A stretch of DNA of 64,000 bases from Sphingomonas sp. R647. GTDB lineage: Bacteria > Pseudomonadota > Alphaproteobacteria > Sphingomonadales > Sphingomonadaceae. Within the stretch, counting starts at the first letter, position 1, and every line of letters begins with the position of its first letter. The position numbers and the translations under genes were made by a program. The notes beneath the pieces are model-generated. The model ran no database searches and was not told where the DNA came from. It saw only the letters and a list, made by a program, of their open reading frames with translations. Below are positions 20,359-28,385 of the stretch, piece after piece. The stretch covers positions 434,001 to 498,000 of the forward strand of contig NZ_JAIQXT010000005.1 of NCBI RefSeq assembly GCF_020177055.1. Direction: 5' to 3'.

Positions 20359-21600
20359 TCAGGTCGGTGCAGGACGCGCGGTCGTCGCCGCAAACGCGTC
20401 GCCGATCGCGGTGTAGAACCGCTTGGGCTGGGCGTTGGCGTCGTAGGGGAGCGGGCGCAGCGGCTGGCCGTCGGGGCGCGGGGTGCCGAAATTCTGCAGC
20501 CAGCTATATTTGTCGTTCATGCCCCAGACGAGCACGTCCTTGAGCTGCGGATAGCTGAACAACAGGTCGAGCCAGGCGCGGCCGTATACCGCGACATCCT
20601 CGTCGCGCTGGGCCACCGTGCCGGTGCGGTTGCGGTCGCTGACGTCGAATTCGGTGATGATCAGCTTGTACCCCAATGCCACGACCGCATCGAGGAAGGA
20701 GCGCATCGCCGGGATCTGGGCGTTGGCGATGTCCTGCGCGGTGCCGCTGGAGTAAAAGCCGATATGCGACTGGATGCCCAGCGCATCGATCGGCACGTTG
20801 CGGTCGCGAAAGCCGCGCAGCAGGTTGAGCACGCCGTTGCGGTGCGTGGTCGAGCCCCAGTCCATATAGTCGTTATAGACCAGCTCCGCCGTCGGCAGCT
20901 CGGCCCGCGCTGTGCGGAAGGCGAGGTCGAGGATCGAGTTGTCGCCACCAACTGCGGTGTGGAGAATGTTGGTGCGGACGTTGCCGGTGGCGGGATCGAT
21001 CGCCTCGTTGATCACGTCCCAGCTCTTGATGCGGTTGCCGAAATGGCGCGCGGTGCTCTCGACATGCGTGCGCACCAGCCGCTCCGCCGTGGCACGGGGA
21101 TTTACCCCCATATCATAGCTGCGCAGCCATGCGGGAAACCGCTCCTGAATGTACCATAGGAAGCAATGGCCGCGCATCTCCATGCCCTTTGACTCGGCAT
21201 AGGCCAGCATCTGATCGGCGCGCGTCCAGTTGTACACATTCTCGGCGCTCGACTGATATTCCCACTTCATCTCGTTTTCGGGGACCAGCAACTGGCAGTC
21301 GCGTTCGAGCAAAGCGGCGTAAGCCGGGTTGTTGAACGACCCGGCATCCGCGCCGGGTGAGGCCCAGGCAAAAGTCGATCCGAACCGCATCCGCTTCGCC
21401 GCAGCTGCCGCCTTGAGCGTGCTGGTCGGGGTCGGCGTGGGGGTGGGTGTTGGCGTCGGGCTCGGAGTGACCGGAGGCGCCGGTGTCGGAGTCGGTGACG
21501 GGGTGGAAATGGTGCCGCTCCCCGGCCCTCCCCCGCTACATGCTGAAACGCCCAGCGCACCGGCAAGGGCAAGGGTTTCCCGACGTGTAAGGGACCGCAT
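20359..21600 (-). CDS. Endo-1,4-beta-xylanase, glycoside hydrolase family 10, Tat lipoprotein
   Basis: 413 residues. The N-terminus MRSLTRRETLALAGALGVSAC combines a twin-arginine-like signal with a lipobox (acylated Cys21). A Pro/Thr linker (about 33-62) precedes a GH10 catalytic domain (70-410). The catalytic acid/base is Glu199 (DVINEAI) and the nucleophile Glu317 (ITEFDV). Substrate motifs PENEMKWEY and GHCFLWY (canonical GHTLVWH) are present; the His-to-Tyr change at the end of the latter is notable. ATG 21600 follows GAGGAGGAG. Upstream are two LacI-type operator boxes. No other xylan genes are in the window, so it looks like a stand-alone acquisition between ruv genes. Confidence 0.95.
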   Translation of the reverse strand: MRSLTRRETLALAGALGVSACSGGGPGSGTISTPSPTPTPAPPVTPSPTPTPTPTPTPTSTLKAAAAAKRMRFGSTFAWASPGADAGSFNNPAYAALLERDCQLLVPENEMKWEYQSSAENVYNWTRADQMLAYAESKGMEMRGHCFLWYIQERFPAWLRSYDMGVNPRATAERLVRTHVESTARHFGNRIKSWDVINEAIDPATGNVRTNILHTAVGGDNSILDLAFRTARAELPTAELVYNDYMDWGSTTHRNGVLNLLRGFRDRNVPIDALGIQSHIGFYSSGTAQDIANAQIPAMRSFLDAVVALGYKLIITEFDVSDRNRTGTVAQRDEDVAVYGRAWLDLLFSYPQLKDVLVWGMNDKYSWLQNFGTPRPDGQPLRPLPYDANAQPKRFYTAIGDAFAATTARPAPT

Positions 21601-21665
21601 CCTCTCTCTCCTCCTCGCGGCCCGTTTGCGGGCCTGCATGTCCGGATTGATGTCCGGAGGAGTAA

Positions 21666-21714
21666 TGGTAGCGCTATCAAATCCGAGCGCAACAGGATTC
21701 TGGTAGCGCTATCT
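21666..21714 (-). promoter_or_regulatory. Two tandem LacI-family operator boxes upstream of the xylanase gene
   Basis: The 14-base sequence TGGTAGCGCTATCN occurs at 21666-21679 and again at 21701-21714, 35 bases apart. It is a near-perfect palindrome around AGCGCT, the form bound by LacI-family sugar regulators in proteobacteria (TGGTAGCGCTACCA type). Both lie 66-114 bases before the xylanase start, suggesting looping or cooperative repression relieved by a xylan-derived sugar. No LacI gene lies in this window. Confidence 0.75.
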
Positions 21715-21725
21715 TTACATCACAC

Positions 21726-21878
21726 CCGTCATGCTGAACTTGTTTCAGCATCCACCATGCGGCAGGCGGCGGTTTCGAGATTTCGCCGCCGAGGGGGCGT
21801 GAATTGCCTGTTGCAGATAGAGCCTCTGGTCACTCGCTGCGGGGAGCAGTGGATGCTGAAACAAGTTCAGCATGACGG
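21726..21878. repeat. 30-base inverted repeat pair (CGTCATGCTGAAC family)
   Basis: A 30-base sequence at 21726-21755 recurs as a perfect inverted copy at 21849-21878, 93 bases apart. Each arm is itself partly palindromic (TGCTGAAC-TTG-TTTCAGCA). No ORF is supportable between the arms. It looks like a REPIN or MITE-like intergenic element and lies between the xylanase operators and the next gene. Confidence 0.85.
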
Positions 21879-21901
21879 AGTGGAGGGTGTCGCGAGATTA
21901 C

Positions 21902-22357
21902 TCAGCGATTTTCCCGGCCCCGCTCCGCCAGCGCCTTCATTTCCGGATCGACAATGTACTTATCGAGTTCAGCGGCGCTTAGACCTTTTGGATAAACCCT
22001 ACCCCTGACGGGGCGCGCGACGACAACGATCTCACCCGGGGAGCGGGTGAAAACGCGGACAAAAACAATGAACGCCCTACCATCGCGGATACCGTAGTCG
22101 ATGCAGTTATCGCCACCAGCTTCATATGGTAGCTCAATCTGGATGTCGCGCCCACCAAGTGCTTTGGCAAAGCGCTCATCCGCTCGCGCGTGAACGATTT
22201 GCCCGTCGATGCGAACGATCTCGACCGGCAGCAACCGCGCGACCTCCACCCCCTCGGGTCGCACGCCGAAAAAGTAATAGCGAGTCGACGAGCCGTCCGT
22301 GCACGCGAGCGCATTGCTGCTCATCAGCAGCGCAATCAGATAGATGACCCACTTCAC
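21902..22357 (-). CDS. Small secreted protein of unknown function next to ruvA
   Basis: 151 residues from GTG 22357, which overlaps the ruvA stop by four bases (GTGA). A signal peptide, [18 protein letters not shown], is followed by Cys19. A later motif, [20 protein letters not shown], matches the related motif in the protein encoded upstream of ruvB. Overall length and layout are alike, so I treat them as paralogues. Translational coupling to ruvA suggests co-expression but not necessarily a repair function, as the protein is exported. Confidence 0.7.
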   Translation of the reverse strand: MKWVIYLIALLMSSNALACTDGSSTRYYFFGVRPEGVEVARLLPVEIVRIDGQIVHARADERFAKALGGRDIQIELPYEAGGDNCIDYGIRDGRAFIVFVRVFTRSPGEIVVVARPVRGRVYPKGLSAAELDKYIVDPEMKALAERGRENR

Positions 22358-22953
22358 TTCGCCGCCTTCCGCAGCGCCAGCCGCACCAGCGCGTCGAGTG
22401 TCGCCCCGGCCCCCAGTTCATCGCTCGCCGCGTTCACCGCGTTGCTGGCTTCGGCGGGTTTGAAGCCGAGGTTGAGCAGCGCCGACACTGCGTCATTGGC
22501 CGCGCTGCCAACCGGAGCCGCCAGCCCCGCCCCGCCCGCGCCGATCGCGATGCCGCCGGCCTTGTCCTTGAGCTCGTTGACGATGCGCTGGGCCAGTTTC
22601 GGGCCGACGCCATTGGCGCGGGCGACCATCGCTGCGTCGGCGCGGGCGATGGCCGTCTGGACTTCGGCGGGGGAAAGGATCGAGAGGATCGCCAGCGCGA
22701 CCTTGGCCCCCACCCCCTGCACGCCGGTGAGCAGGCGGAACCAGTCGCGCTCCTCGGCGCTGGCAAAGCCCATCAGGCGGATCGAATCTTCGCTGACCAG
22801 CATTTCGGTATGCACGGTGACGAACTCACCGAGTGCGCCCAGAGCCGCAAGCGTGCGGGCCGATGCCCCGACCAGATAGCCGACGCCGTTCACGTCGATC
22901 ACCGCATGGTCGATGCCGGTGGCGGCGAGGTGCCCGTTGAGATGCGCGATCAT
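22354..22953 (-). CDS. ruvA: Holliday junction DNA-binding protein RuvA
   Basis: 199 residues from [13 protein letters not shown], the standard RuvA start (a longer reading adds 14 residues). Domain I is an OB fold ([12 protein letters not shown]), domain II has the helix-hairpin-helix pair ([14 protein letters not shown] and [19 protein letters not shown]), and domain III is the short RuvB-contacting tail (150-199, [15 protein letters not shown]). It forms the tetramer that holds the junction for RuvB. It lies downstream of ruvC with one plus-strand gene between them. Confidence 0.96.
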   Translation of the reverse strand: MIAHLNGHLAATGIDHAVIDVNGVGYLVGASARTLAALGALGEFVTVHTEMLVSEDSIRLMGFASAEERDWFRLLTGVQGVGAKVALAILSILSPAEVQTAIARADAAMVARANGVGPKLAQRIVNELKDKAGGIAIGAGGAGLAAPVGSAANDAVSALLNLGFKPAEASNAVNAASDELGAGATLDALVRLALRKAAK

Positions 22954-23063
22954 GGTTGGGACATAAGCGGAACGGGAGGCTCTAGCAAAGCGCAAAAGCG
23001 GCGTTGCACGCGCGAAGCCAATCGCTAGGCTGGCCCGGGGAACTATCTGGGGGAAATCACATC

Positions 23064-23471
23064 ATGGCGTTCTGGAATGTCGATCTGACGACCGAGGACG
23101 GAGCGTTGGGGGCGACGGGCAACGGGGCCTATGCCTGTTTCATCGCCGCCATATTGACCGCGATCAGCGCGTTTTTCCTTGGCGGGATGACGTCGGACAT
23201 GGTCGCGCGCGGGGCGATGGGCGTCATTGCGCTGGTTGCGATCGGACTGTTCGTCGTCACCGGATTGCGGCTGCGCAGCGGCAAGGGCGCGTTCTGGGGC
23301 AGCGTGACGGTGGCGTGGCTGGGCCTGGAAGTGCTGGGCAAGCTGCTCGCCTTGAGCATCCCGGGGCTCATCATCAACACCGTTCTGCTGATCGTCCTGA
23401 TCAACGGCGTGCGCGGCGCATGGGCGTTGCGCCGGGGCGTTGGCGATGATGCCGGTGCCACCTTCGAGTAA
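23064..23471 (+). CDS. Small four-helix inner-membrane protein, unknown function
   Basis: 135 residues from MAFWNVDLTTEDG. Four hydrophobic stretches are visible (about 22-42, 48-66, 75-95, 97-115), with a short charged tail. ATG 23064 is chosen over an upstream ATG because GGGGGA lies before it and the shorter N-terminus is cytosolic-looking. It stands alone on the plus strand between ruvA and ruvC. No family recognised. Confidence 0.7.
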   Translation: MAFWNVDLTTEDGALGATGNGAYACFIAAILTAISAFFLGGMTSDMVARGAMGVIALVAIGLFVVTGLRLRSGKGAFWGSVTVAWLGLEVLGKLLALSIPGLIINTVLLIVLINGVRGAWALRRGVGDDAGATFE

Positions 23472-23502
23472 AGCTGCGGATCGATAGCCGGGCGGCGAGC
23501 GA

Positions 23503-24000
23503 TCAGGGAATCCGGCGCGCCGTTGCCAAATGGTGCGCGTGGCAGATCGCGACCGCCAGGGCGTCGGCGGCGTCGGCCCCGGCGATCTTTGCGCCGGGCA
23601 GCAGGCGGGCGACCATCGCATGAACCTGCGCCTTTTCCGCAGTGCCAGTACCAACCACCGCCTTCTTGACCAGTCGCGGCGCATATTCTCCGACCTCAAG
23701 CCCCGCGCGCGCGACCGCGCAGATCGCGACGCCGCGGGCATGGGCGAGCTTCAGCGTCGATTGCGGGTTGGAGTTGACGAACACCTCCTCGACCGCCGCC
23801 CCATCGGGGGCATGATCGGCGACCAGAGCGGCGAGCATCGCGTCGAGATGCGCCAGCCGGCGCGGGAGCGGCGCCTTTGCGTCGGTCTTGAGCTGGCCAT
23901 TGGCGATATGGCTAAGGCGGTTGCCCTCGGCGCGGATCAGCCCCCAGCCGGTGGTGCCGAGGCCGGGGTCGAGACCGAGGATCAGGCGTGACGCGGTCAT
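23503..24000 (-). CDS. ruvC: Holliday junction resolvase RuvC
   Basis: 165 residues. The four acidic active-site residues are Asp11 ([13 protein letters not shown]), Glu71 (VEEVFVN), Asp143 and Asp146 ([11 protein letters not shown]), in the RuvC/RNase H-fold arrangement. The motif [13 protein letters not shown] is conserved. It cuts the RuvAB-bound junction. It is on the same strand as yebC, ruvA and ruvB. Confidence 0.96.
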   Translation of the reverse strand: MTASRLILGLDPGLGTTGWGLIRAEGNRLSHIANGQLKTDAKAPLPRRLAHLDAMLAALVADHAPDGAAVEEVFVNSNPQSTLKLAHARGVAICAVARAGLEVGEYAPRLVKKAVVGTGTAEKAQVHAMVARLLPGAKIAGADAADALAVAICHAHHLATARRIP

Positions 24001-24141
24001 CGCACCGCCCGGCGCGGCGGGTGCCGTAACGTATTTCTACTGGTTGTCTGACCTCTAACCATTCCCGCGCCCTAAAAGACAAGTGGACGGTGCGCCAGCC
24101 TGTCCCGGCATCGTTGCGTTGCCGCCCTGTCGTTCCGGAGC

Positions 24142-24675
24142 ATGAAAGCGGGTTCCACCGTGTCCAATCTCGACCAGTTTTTTGCCGAGCATCGCCGCCT
24201 GCGGGAGTGCACCGCCGAAATGGCGGCGATTGCCCGCCGGCTCGACCCGCCCGGCGTGGAGGAATTGAACGATGCGCGGTGGCGGTTCAGCCGGACGCTG
24301 CTGCGCACGCTGACGCTGAAGGACCGGATGGTCTATCCGCGGCTGCGGCTGCATGCCGACCCCGCCGCGCGCGCCGTCGCCGAGCGCTTCTGCCAGTCCA
24401 CGACGGCCGATTACGAGCGGTTTGCGGCGCACACCAAACGCTTTCCGCCCGATGTGGTGGTGCGCGACTGGCGCGCCTATGCGGTCGCGGTTCGGCTGCG
24501 CACGGCGGAACTGGTGGACCGGCTCGACCGGGAGGAGCGCGAATTGTTTCCCCTGCTGGACGACGCGCCGCGGCTGGCGTCGATGCCGTTTTCGCAAGGG
24601 ACCAACTGGGCAGCCGACGCCTGGCGCATCCGCGCGCTACTGGGGATGGATGCCGCCGACGACCGGGCGGCGTGA
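24142..24675 (+). CDS. Hemerythrin-like (HHE) domain protein with a degenerate metal site
   Basis: 177 residues, all helical. The layout FFAEHRRLRE, MVYPRL, YERFAAHTKRF and REERELFPLL follows the HHE cation-binding pattern (PF01814). Of the usual iron-ligating histidines only His17 and His97 are evident: the positions before VYP and before ELFP are Asp/Arg and Arg. It is therefore unlikely to bind a di-iron centre in the normal way. The start has GGAG only one base upstream, so a slightly different start is possible. It is convergent with yebC. Confidence 0.65.
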   Translation: MKAGSTVSNLDQFFAEHRRLRECTAEMAAIARRLDPPGVEELNDARWRFSRTLLRTLTLKDRMVYPRLRLHADPAARAVAERFCQSTTADYERFAAHTKRFPPDVVVRDWRAYAVAVRLRTAELVDRLDREERELFPLLDDAPRLASMPFSQGTNWAADAWRIRALLGMDAADDRAA

Positions 24676-24681
24676 CTGCGG

Positions 24682-24712
24682 CTCCTCCCCTGAGACAAGC
24701 TCAGAGGAGGAG
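24682..24712. terminator. Bidirectional hairpin between convergent genes
   Basis: CTCCTCCCCTGAG (24682-24694) pairs with CTCAGAGGAGGAG (24700-24712) with one mismatch and a five-base loop, in the 44-base gap between two convergent genes. It lacks a T-run, so its terminator role is inferred from position. Confidence 0.55.
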
Positions 24713-24719
24713 TGAAAGA

Positions 24720-25463
24720 TCAGCCCAGCTTCGCCATCACCGCGTCGGACACTTCGTAATTGCCCCAGACGGTCTGGACGTCGTCATCGTCGTCGAGTGC
24801 GTCGATCAGCTTGAACAACGTCGCCGCATCGGCTTCGTCGACCTCGACCATCGTCTGCGGCTTCCACGCGAGCTTCGCGCCCTCGGCCTCGCCCAGTACG
24901 GGTTCGAGCGCCTTGGCCACTTCGTGCAGGTCGGCGTTGGCGGTCCAGATCTCGTGGCCGTCTTCGCTCGACGTCACGTCCTCCGCGCCCGCCTCAAGTG
25001 CGGCCTCGAACACCTTCTCGGCATCCCCGACGCTGGCGGGATAGGTGATCAGGCCGACGCGGTCGAACGCGTGGCTGACCGATCCGGACGCGCCGAGATT
25101 GCCGCCATTCTTGGACACCGCGGTGCGTACGTTGGTGGCGGTGCGGTTGCGGTTGTCGGACAGTGCCTCGATGATCAGGCTGACGCCGCCGGGGCCGAAG
25201 CCCTCATAGCGGATTTCCTCGTAATTCTCGCCGTCGCCCTTGCTCGCCTTGTCGATCGCGCGCTGGATATTGTCCTTGGGCATAGACTGCGCCTTGGCGG
25301 CGTTGACCGCAGCGCGCAGGCGCGGGTTCATGTCCGGATCGGGCAGGCCCATCTTGGCCGCGACGGTGATTTCGCGGCTGAGCTTGCTGAACATGCCCGA
25401 GCGCTTCTTATCCTGCGCGCCCTTGCGGTGCATGATGTTCTTGAATTTGGAATGGCCTGCCAT
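24720..25463 (-). CDS. yebC: YebC/PmpR family protein
   Basis: 247 residues, the family norm. It starts [21 protein letters not shown], the invariant YebC N-terminus, with the following motifs [17 protein letters not shown] and [13 protein letters not shown]. Long described as a DNA-binding regulator and more recently linked to translation of difficult peptide stretches; the sequence does not separate these. It lies upstream of ruvC in the usual gamma- and alphaproteobacterial order, though a plus-strand gene intervenes. Confidence 0.96.
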   Translation of the reverse strand: MAGHSKFKNIMHRKGAQDKKRSGMFSKLSREITVAAKMGLPDPDMNPRLRAAVNAAKAQSMPKDNIQRAIDKASKGDGENYEEIRYEGFGPGGVSLIIEALSDNRNRTATNVRTAVSKNGGNLGASGSVSHAFDRVGLITYPASVGDAEKVFEAALEAGAEDVTSSEDGHEIWTANADLHEVAKALEPVLGEAEGAKLAWKPQTMVEVDEADAATLFKLIDALDDDDDVQTVWGNYEVSDAVMAKLG

Positions 25464-25548
25464 GGATCGCTCTTCTGGAATCTGGTGCGGGCGTCTCTAG
25501 GGCAAGGGCGGGCTGAGGCGCAACGGCGGTTTTCGCTACGACTAGTCC

Positions 25549-25657
25549 TCGTCACCCCGGCCTTGTGCCGGGGTCCACTATGCCTCGCGTCCGGCGCTCG
25601 AGCCTTTCGCATCGCGCTTGCCTCCCGGTGGACCCCGGCACAAGGCCGGGGTGACGA
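25549..25657. repeat. 30-base inverted repeat pair (TCGTCACCCCGGCC family)
   Basis: Arms at 25549-25578 and 25628-25657 are perfect inverted copies separated by 49 bases. Each arm has an internal CCCCGGC...GCCGGGG palindrome. It sits between yebC and the YbjQ-family gene with no ORF inside. Outer tips read TCGTCACC, like several other repeats in this window. Confidence 0.88.
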
Positions 25658-25675
25658 TAACAAGGGACGCGCCAG

Positions 25676-26002
25676 TTACACCCCGCTGAGCGTCACCGCA
25701 GTGCCGGAGGCGGAGACCATCAGCATCGATCCGTTCTTGCCGATCACCTCATAGTCGAAGTCGATGCCGATCACGCCGTTCGCTCCCAATGCCCGCGCCT
25801 CGTCGCGCAGTTCGTCGAGCGCGGTCTTGCGCGCGTCCTTGAGTGGGCGCTCATAGCTGCCCGATCGACCGCCGACGATGTCGCGGATGCCGGCAAACAG
25901 ATCGCGGAAGATGTTGGCGCCGATGATCACCTCGGCGGTGACGATGCCGTGATAACGGGTGGCGCTGTGGCCATCGACGGTGCTGGTGGTCGTGAGAATC
26001 AT
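25676..26002 (-). CDS. YbjQ/UPF0145 family protein
   Basis: 108 residues. It has the UPF0145 (DUF74, heavy-metal-binding-like) pattern: [33 protein letters not shown], then [16 protein letters not shown]. Relatives form pentameric small proteins of unknown function. ATG is preceded by AGGAGG. There is no metal-resistance gene next to it. Confidence 0.92.
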   Translation of the reverse strand: MILTTTSTVDGHSATRYHGIVTAEVIIGANIFRDLFAGIRDIVGGRSGSYERPLKDARKTALDELRDEARALGANGVIGIDFDYEVIGKNGSMLMVSASGTAVTLSGV

Positions 26003-26074
26003 GCGGGCCTCCTGGAGTGAGGCCGCATGTTAGGGCGGCGGGGTGTGGGGCGGCAATGCCCCGCCCGCCACCAC

Positions 26075-26162
26075 CGTCGCCCCGGGCTTGACCCGGGGCC
26101 GGGCTGCCTTTCTTCGGCGGAGGAAGAAGAAGCCCTGTCCCGGGTCAAGCCCGGGACGACGA
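26075..26162. repeat. Palindromic repeat doublet, copy 1 (CGTCGYCCCGGGCTTGACC family)
   Basis: Two inverted arms (CGTCGCCCCGGGCTTGACCC at 26075 onward, and its counterpart ending GGGACGACGA at 26162) flank a short centre containing a GAAGAAGAAG run. The same unit recurs at 31187, 33475 and 33954. Confidence 0.9.
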
Positions 26163-26180
26163 GAAGATGGCGTAGCGCGC

Positions 26181-26420
26181 TTACTGCATCCCCAGCGCGG
26201 CACGGTAGACTTCGAGCAGCGCGTCCTGCTCGTCGAGCTGGTGCTTCTCCATCTTCCGCAGGCGGATGATCGTGCGCATGATCTTGGCGTCGAACCCGGT
26301 CGCCTTGGCCTCACCATAGACGTCCTTGATGTCGTCGCTGATGCCCTTTTTTTCTTCTTCCAGCCGCTCGATCCGCTCGATCAGAAGGCGCAGCTGCTCG
26401 GCCGAAATCGAGTCGCTCAT
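26181..26420 (-). CDS. GapR-like DUF2312 nucleoid-associated protein
   Basis: 79 residues from [25 protein letters not shown]. The whole protein is the DUF2312 coiled-coil/basic domain: [26 protein letters not shown], ending [13 protein letters not shown]. The Caulobacter member, GapR, clamps overtwisted DNA ahead of replication forks and highly transcribed genes, assisting topoisomerases. ATG 26420 is chosen because the upstream reading of 34 residues is low-complexity Ala/Arg sequence without a ribosome site. Confidence 0.9.
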   Translation of the reverse strand: MSDSISAEQLRLLIERIERLEEEKKGISDDIKDVYGEAKATGFDAKIMRTIIRLRKMEKHQLDEQDALLEVYRAALGMQ

Positions 26421-26522
26421 ATCCCGCTCCATACATGGTGAACGGGCGCGTTTAGCGGCTGTGCCGGGGGGTGCAAGGGGGCGGCGCACACGCGCTGTGG
26501 ATAGCGCCGCCGCCCCGGCCAT

Positions 26523-27638
26523 TCAGCGCTTGCCGGGCTGGCGGCGCTCCATCGGCCCGGTGGGCATGTGCGATGCGGAGAGTTTTTCGGCTTCCGCGGT
26601 GGAGACGCCCTCCCGCACCAGCGCCTCATACAGCGCACGCTCGGGGGCGACCGCGACATCGGGCTTGATCCCGACCTGCTCCCAGCCATCGCCGCCTGGG
26701 AAATAGCTGCGCCCGACCGGGATGAACGCTGAATAGCCCCCGCCCAGCGGCGCAGTGCCGCCATAATGGCCCGCCCCCGCCGTGGTCGCGCCGATCAGCG
26801 TTGCCCGCTTCGTCCCCTTGAACACCGATGCGAGATGTTCGGCGGCGGACGCGGTGCGCGGCGAGGTGAGGTAATAGATCTTCGTTTTCGCCCACGGGCT
26901 TGCCGGGCTGGACGGGGTCACACGATGCTCCACCCGGGCCAGTTCTGCCGGCGCGTCCACCTTGACCAGCGAGCGGAACGGCAGCGCCCCCGCCCCTTCG
27001 GCGAACGACACGCGGGTATCCATCACCATCACCGCCTGCGCCTTGTCGAAGATGCGCGGGAACATGACGTCCATTTCGTCCAGCCCGCCGCCGCGATGCG
27101 TGCGTGCATCGATGATCAGCGTTTTGGCTCCGGCATACTGGTCGAGAAAGGCGGTGAACGCCTTGAGCGTCTCGGGCTGGCCGAAAAAGCCGTTGAAGCG
27201 AACATAGGCGATGCCGGGCGCGATCATACCCGCCTGTTCCATCGGCGCGGGTGGAAGCGGGGCATTGCCGATCTTTTGCTGGGTCGAGGGCTGGCCGACG
27301 CGCTGCGACTGCGGGCCACCGGGCGCAAACATGGCGAGATGACCGTCAGGGGCGATCGCCTGAAGGTCAGCGGTGACCGCCATGGCCAGCGCATAGCCGT
27401 CGGCCGCGCCGTCATAGCCGCCCGCCGCAAGCTTCGCGCGCAGGGCTGCGGCGTAGCGTTTGGCGGTGTCGGGAAACACGAAGTTCTTCTCCAGCTCGTC
27501 CGCCAGAGTCGCCACCGCAGCCTTGGCCGCAGCGGTGTCATAAGCGGGCGCCGCAGCCGGGGCCGGCGCGTCGCTTTGCGCCATCGCCACCGGTGCCATT
27601 GCCGCCAGAATCACCGCCGCCATCACTTCCTTACGCAT
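26523..27638 (-). CDS. S41-family (C-terminal processing-like) peptidase, secreted
   Basis: 371 residues. A signal peptide (MRKEVMAAVILAAMAPVAMAQS) follows GGAGAG with good spacing. An N-terminal helical region (LADELEKNFVFPDTAKRYAAAL) is of the S41 N-terminal type. The catalytic core has IIDARTHRGGGLDEMD and the putative nucleophile Ser in TSPRTASAAEHLA, then ATLIGATTAGAG and GIKPDVAVAPE. I see no PDZ domain, so it resembles the Tsp-like/interphotoreceptor-type S41 branch. It is divergently transcribed from an Lrp/AsnC regulator 117 bases away, which may control it. Confidence 0.9.
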   Translation of the reverse strand: MRKEVMAAVILAAMAPVAMAQSDAPAPAAAPAYDTAAAKAAVATLADELEKNFVFPDTAKRYAAALRAKLAAGGYDGAADGYALAMAVTADLQAIAPDGHLAMFAPGGPQSQRVGQPSTQQKIGNAPLPPAPMEQAGMIAPGIAYVRFNGFFGQPETLKAFTAFLDQYAGAKTLIIDARTHRGGGLDEMDVMFPRIFDKAQAVMVMDTRVSFAEGAGALPFRSLVKVDAPAELARVEHRVTPSSPASPWAKTKIYYLTSPRTASAAEHLASVFKGTKRATLIGATTAGAGHYGGTAPLGGGYSAFIPVGRSYFPGGDGWEQVGIKPDVAVAPERALYEALVREGVSTAEAEKLSASHMPTGPMERRQPGKR

Positions 27639-27755
27639 CAAGTCTCTCCGTCGTGGATCACGGTGAGTGTTATACTTGACCAACACGCCTTTTGCAGCCG
27701 ATGGTGACGCGCTACGTGCCGAAAATCGTCATCTCGGAGGGAGTTCGCGCCGGAC

Positions 27756-28238
27756 ATGAGCAAGCTCGACGCCTTTGATATTCAGCTGCTCAACCTGCTC
27801 CAGAGCGATTCGCTCGCGACCGCAGAGACGCTGGCGCAGTCGGTGCCGCTGTCGGCGTCCGCAGTAACGCGGCGGGTGCGGCGGTTGCGGAGCGAAGGGT
27901 TCATCGCGGCGGATGTCGCCATGCTCGCGCCGAAGCTGACCGCGCGACGGCTACGCGCGCTGGTGCGGGTGCAGGTGCATGAGCATGCTGAGGAGCGCGG
28001 GATCGCGGCGCTGCGCGCGTCGCTGGCAGCGGAGGATGCGGTGCAGATGATTCTGGATGTCGCGGGGGCGGACGATCTCGCCGTGCTGGTCTGCGTGCGC
28101 GACATGGCGGACTATAACGCGCTGGCCGAGCGGCTGTTTCAGGACGATCCGGCGGTCCGCCGCTACGAAACGAGCTTCATCAAGCGCGTGCACAAACAAA
28201 GCGCGGCGGTGATGCTGAAACCCGGCGATGTCGAGTGA
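27756..28238 (+). CDS. Lrp/AsnC family transcriptional regulator
   Basis: 160 residues. An N-terminal winged HTH (LDAFDIQLLNLLQSDSLATAETLA, then LSASAVTRRVRRLRSEGFI) is followed by an AsnC/RAM ligand-binding domain (about 65-150, with VQMILDVAGADDLAVLVCVRDMADY). It usually senses an amino acid or small ligand. ATG has GGAGGGAG upstream. The divergent S41 peptidase gene is the obvious local target. Confidence 0.93.
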   Translation: MSKLDAFDIQLLNLLQSDSLATAETLAQSVPLSASAVTRRVRRLRSEGFIAADVAMLAPKLTARRLRALVRVQVHEHAEERGIAALRASLAAEDAVQMILDVAGADDLAVLVCVRDMADYNALAERLFQDDPAVRRYETSFIKRVHKQSAAVMLKPGDVE

Positions 28239-28264
28239 GAGGGGGATGGCCACCCTGTGAGGGG

Positions 28265-28341
<77 letters not shown>

Positions 28342-28385
28342 ATGACCCTGGCACCGAAGCGCCGTCCCTTGCGAGAGCGCGGCAC

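Noticed and set aside
21726..21878. Insertion sequence with terminal inverted repeats
   Set aside because: Only 93 bases between the arms, with no transposase; better described as a REPIN/MITE-like element.
24090..25754. A 554-residue plus-strand ORF across the hemerythrin-like and yebC genes
   Set aside because: Spans two genes and a terminator-like hairpin, with no recognisable domain; yebC on the minus strand is certain.
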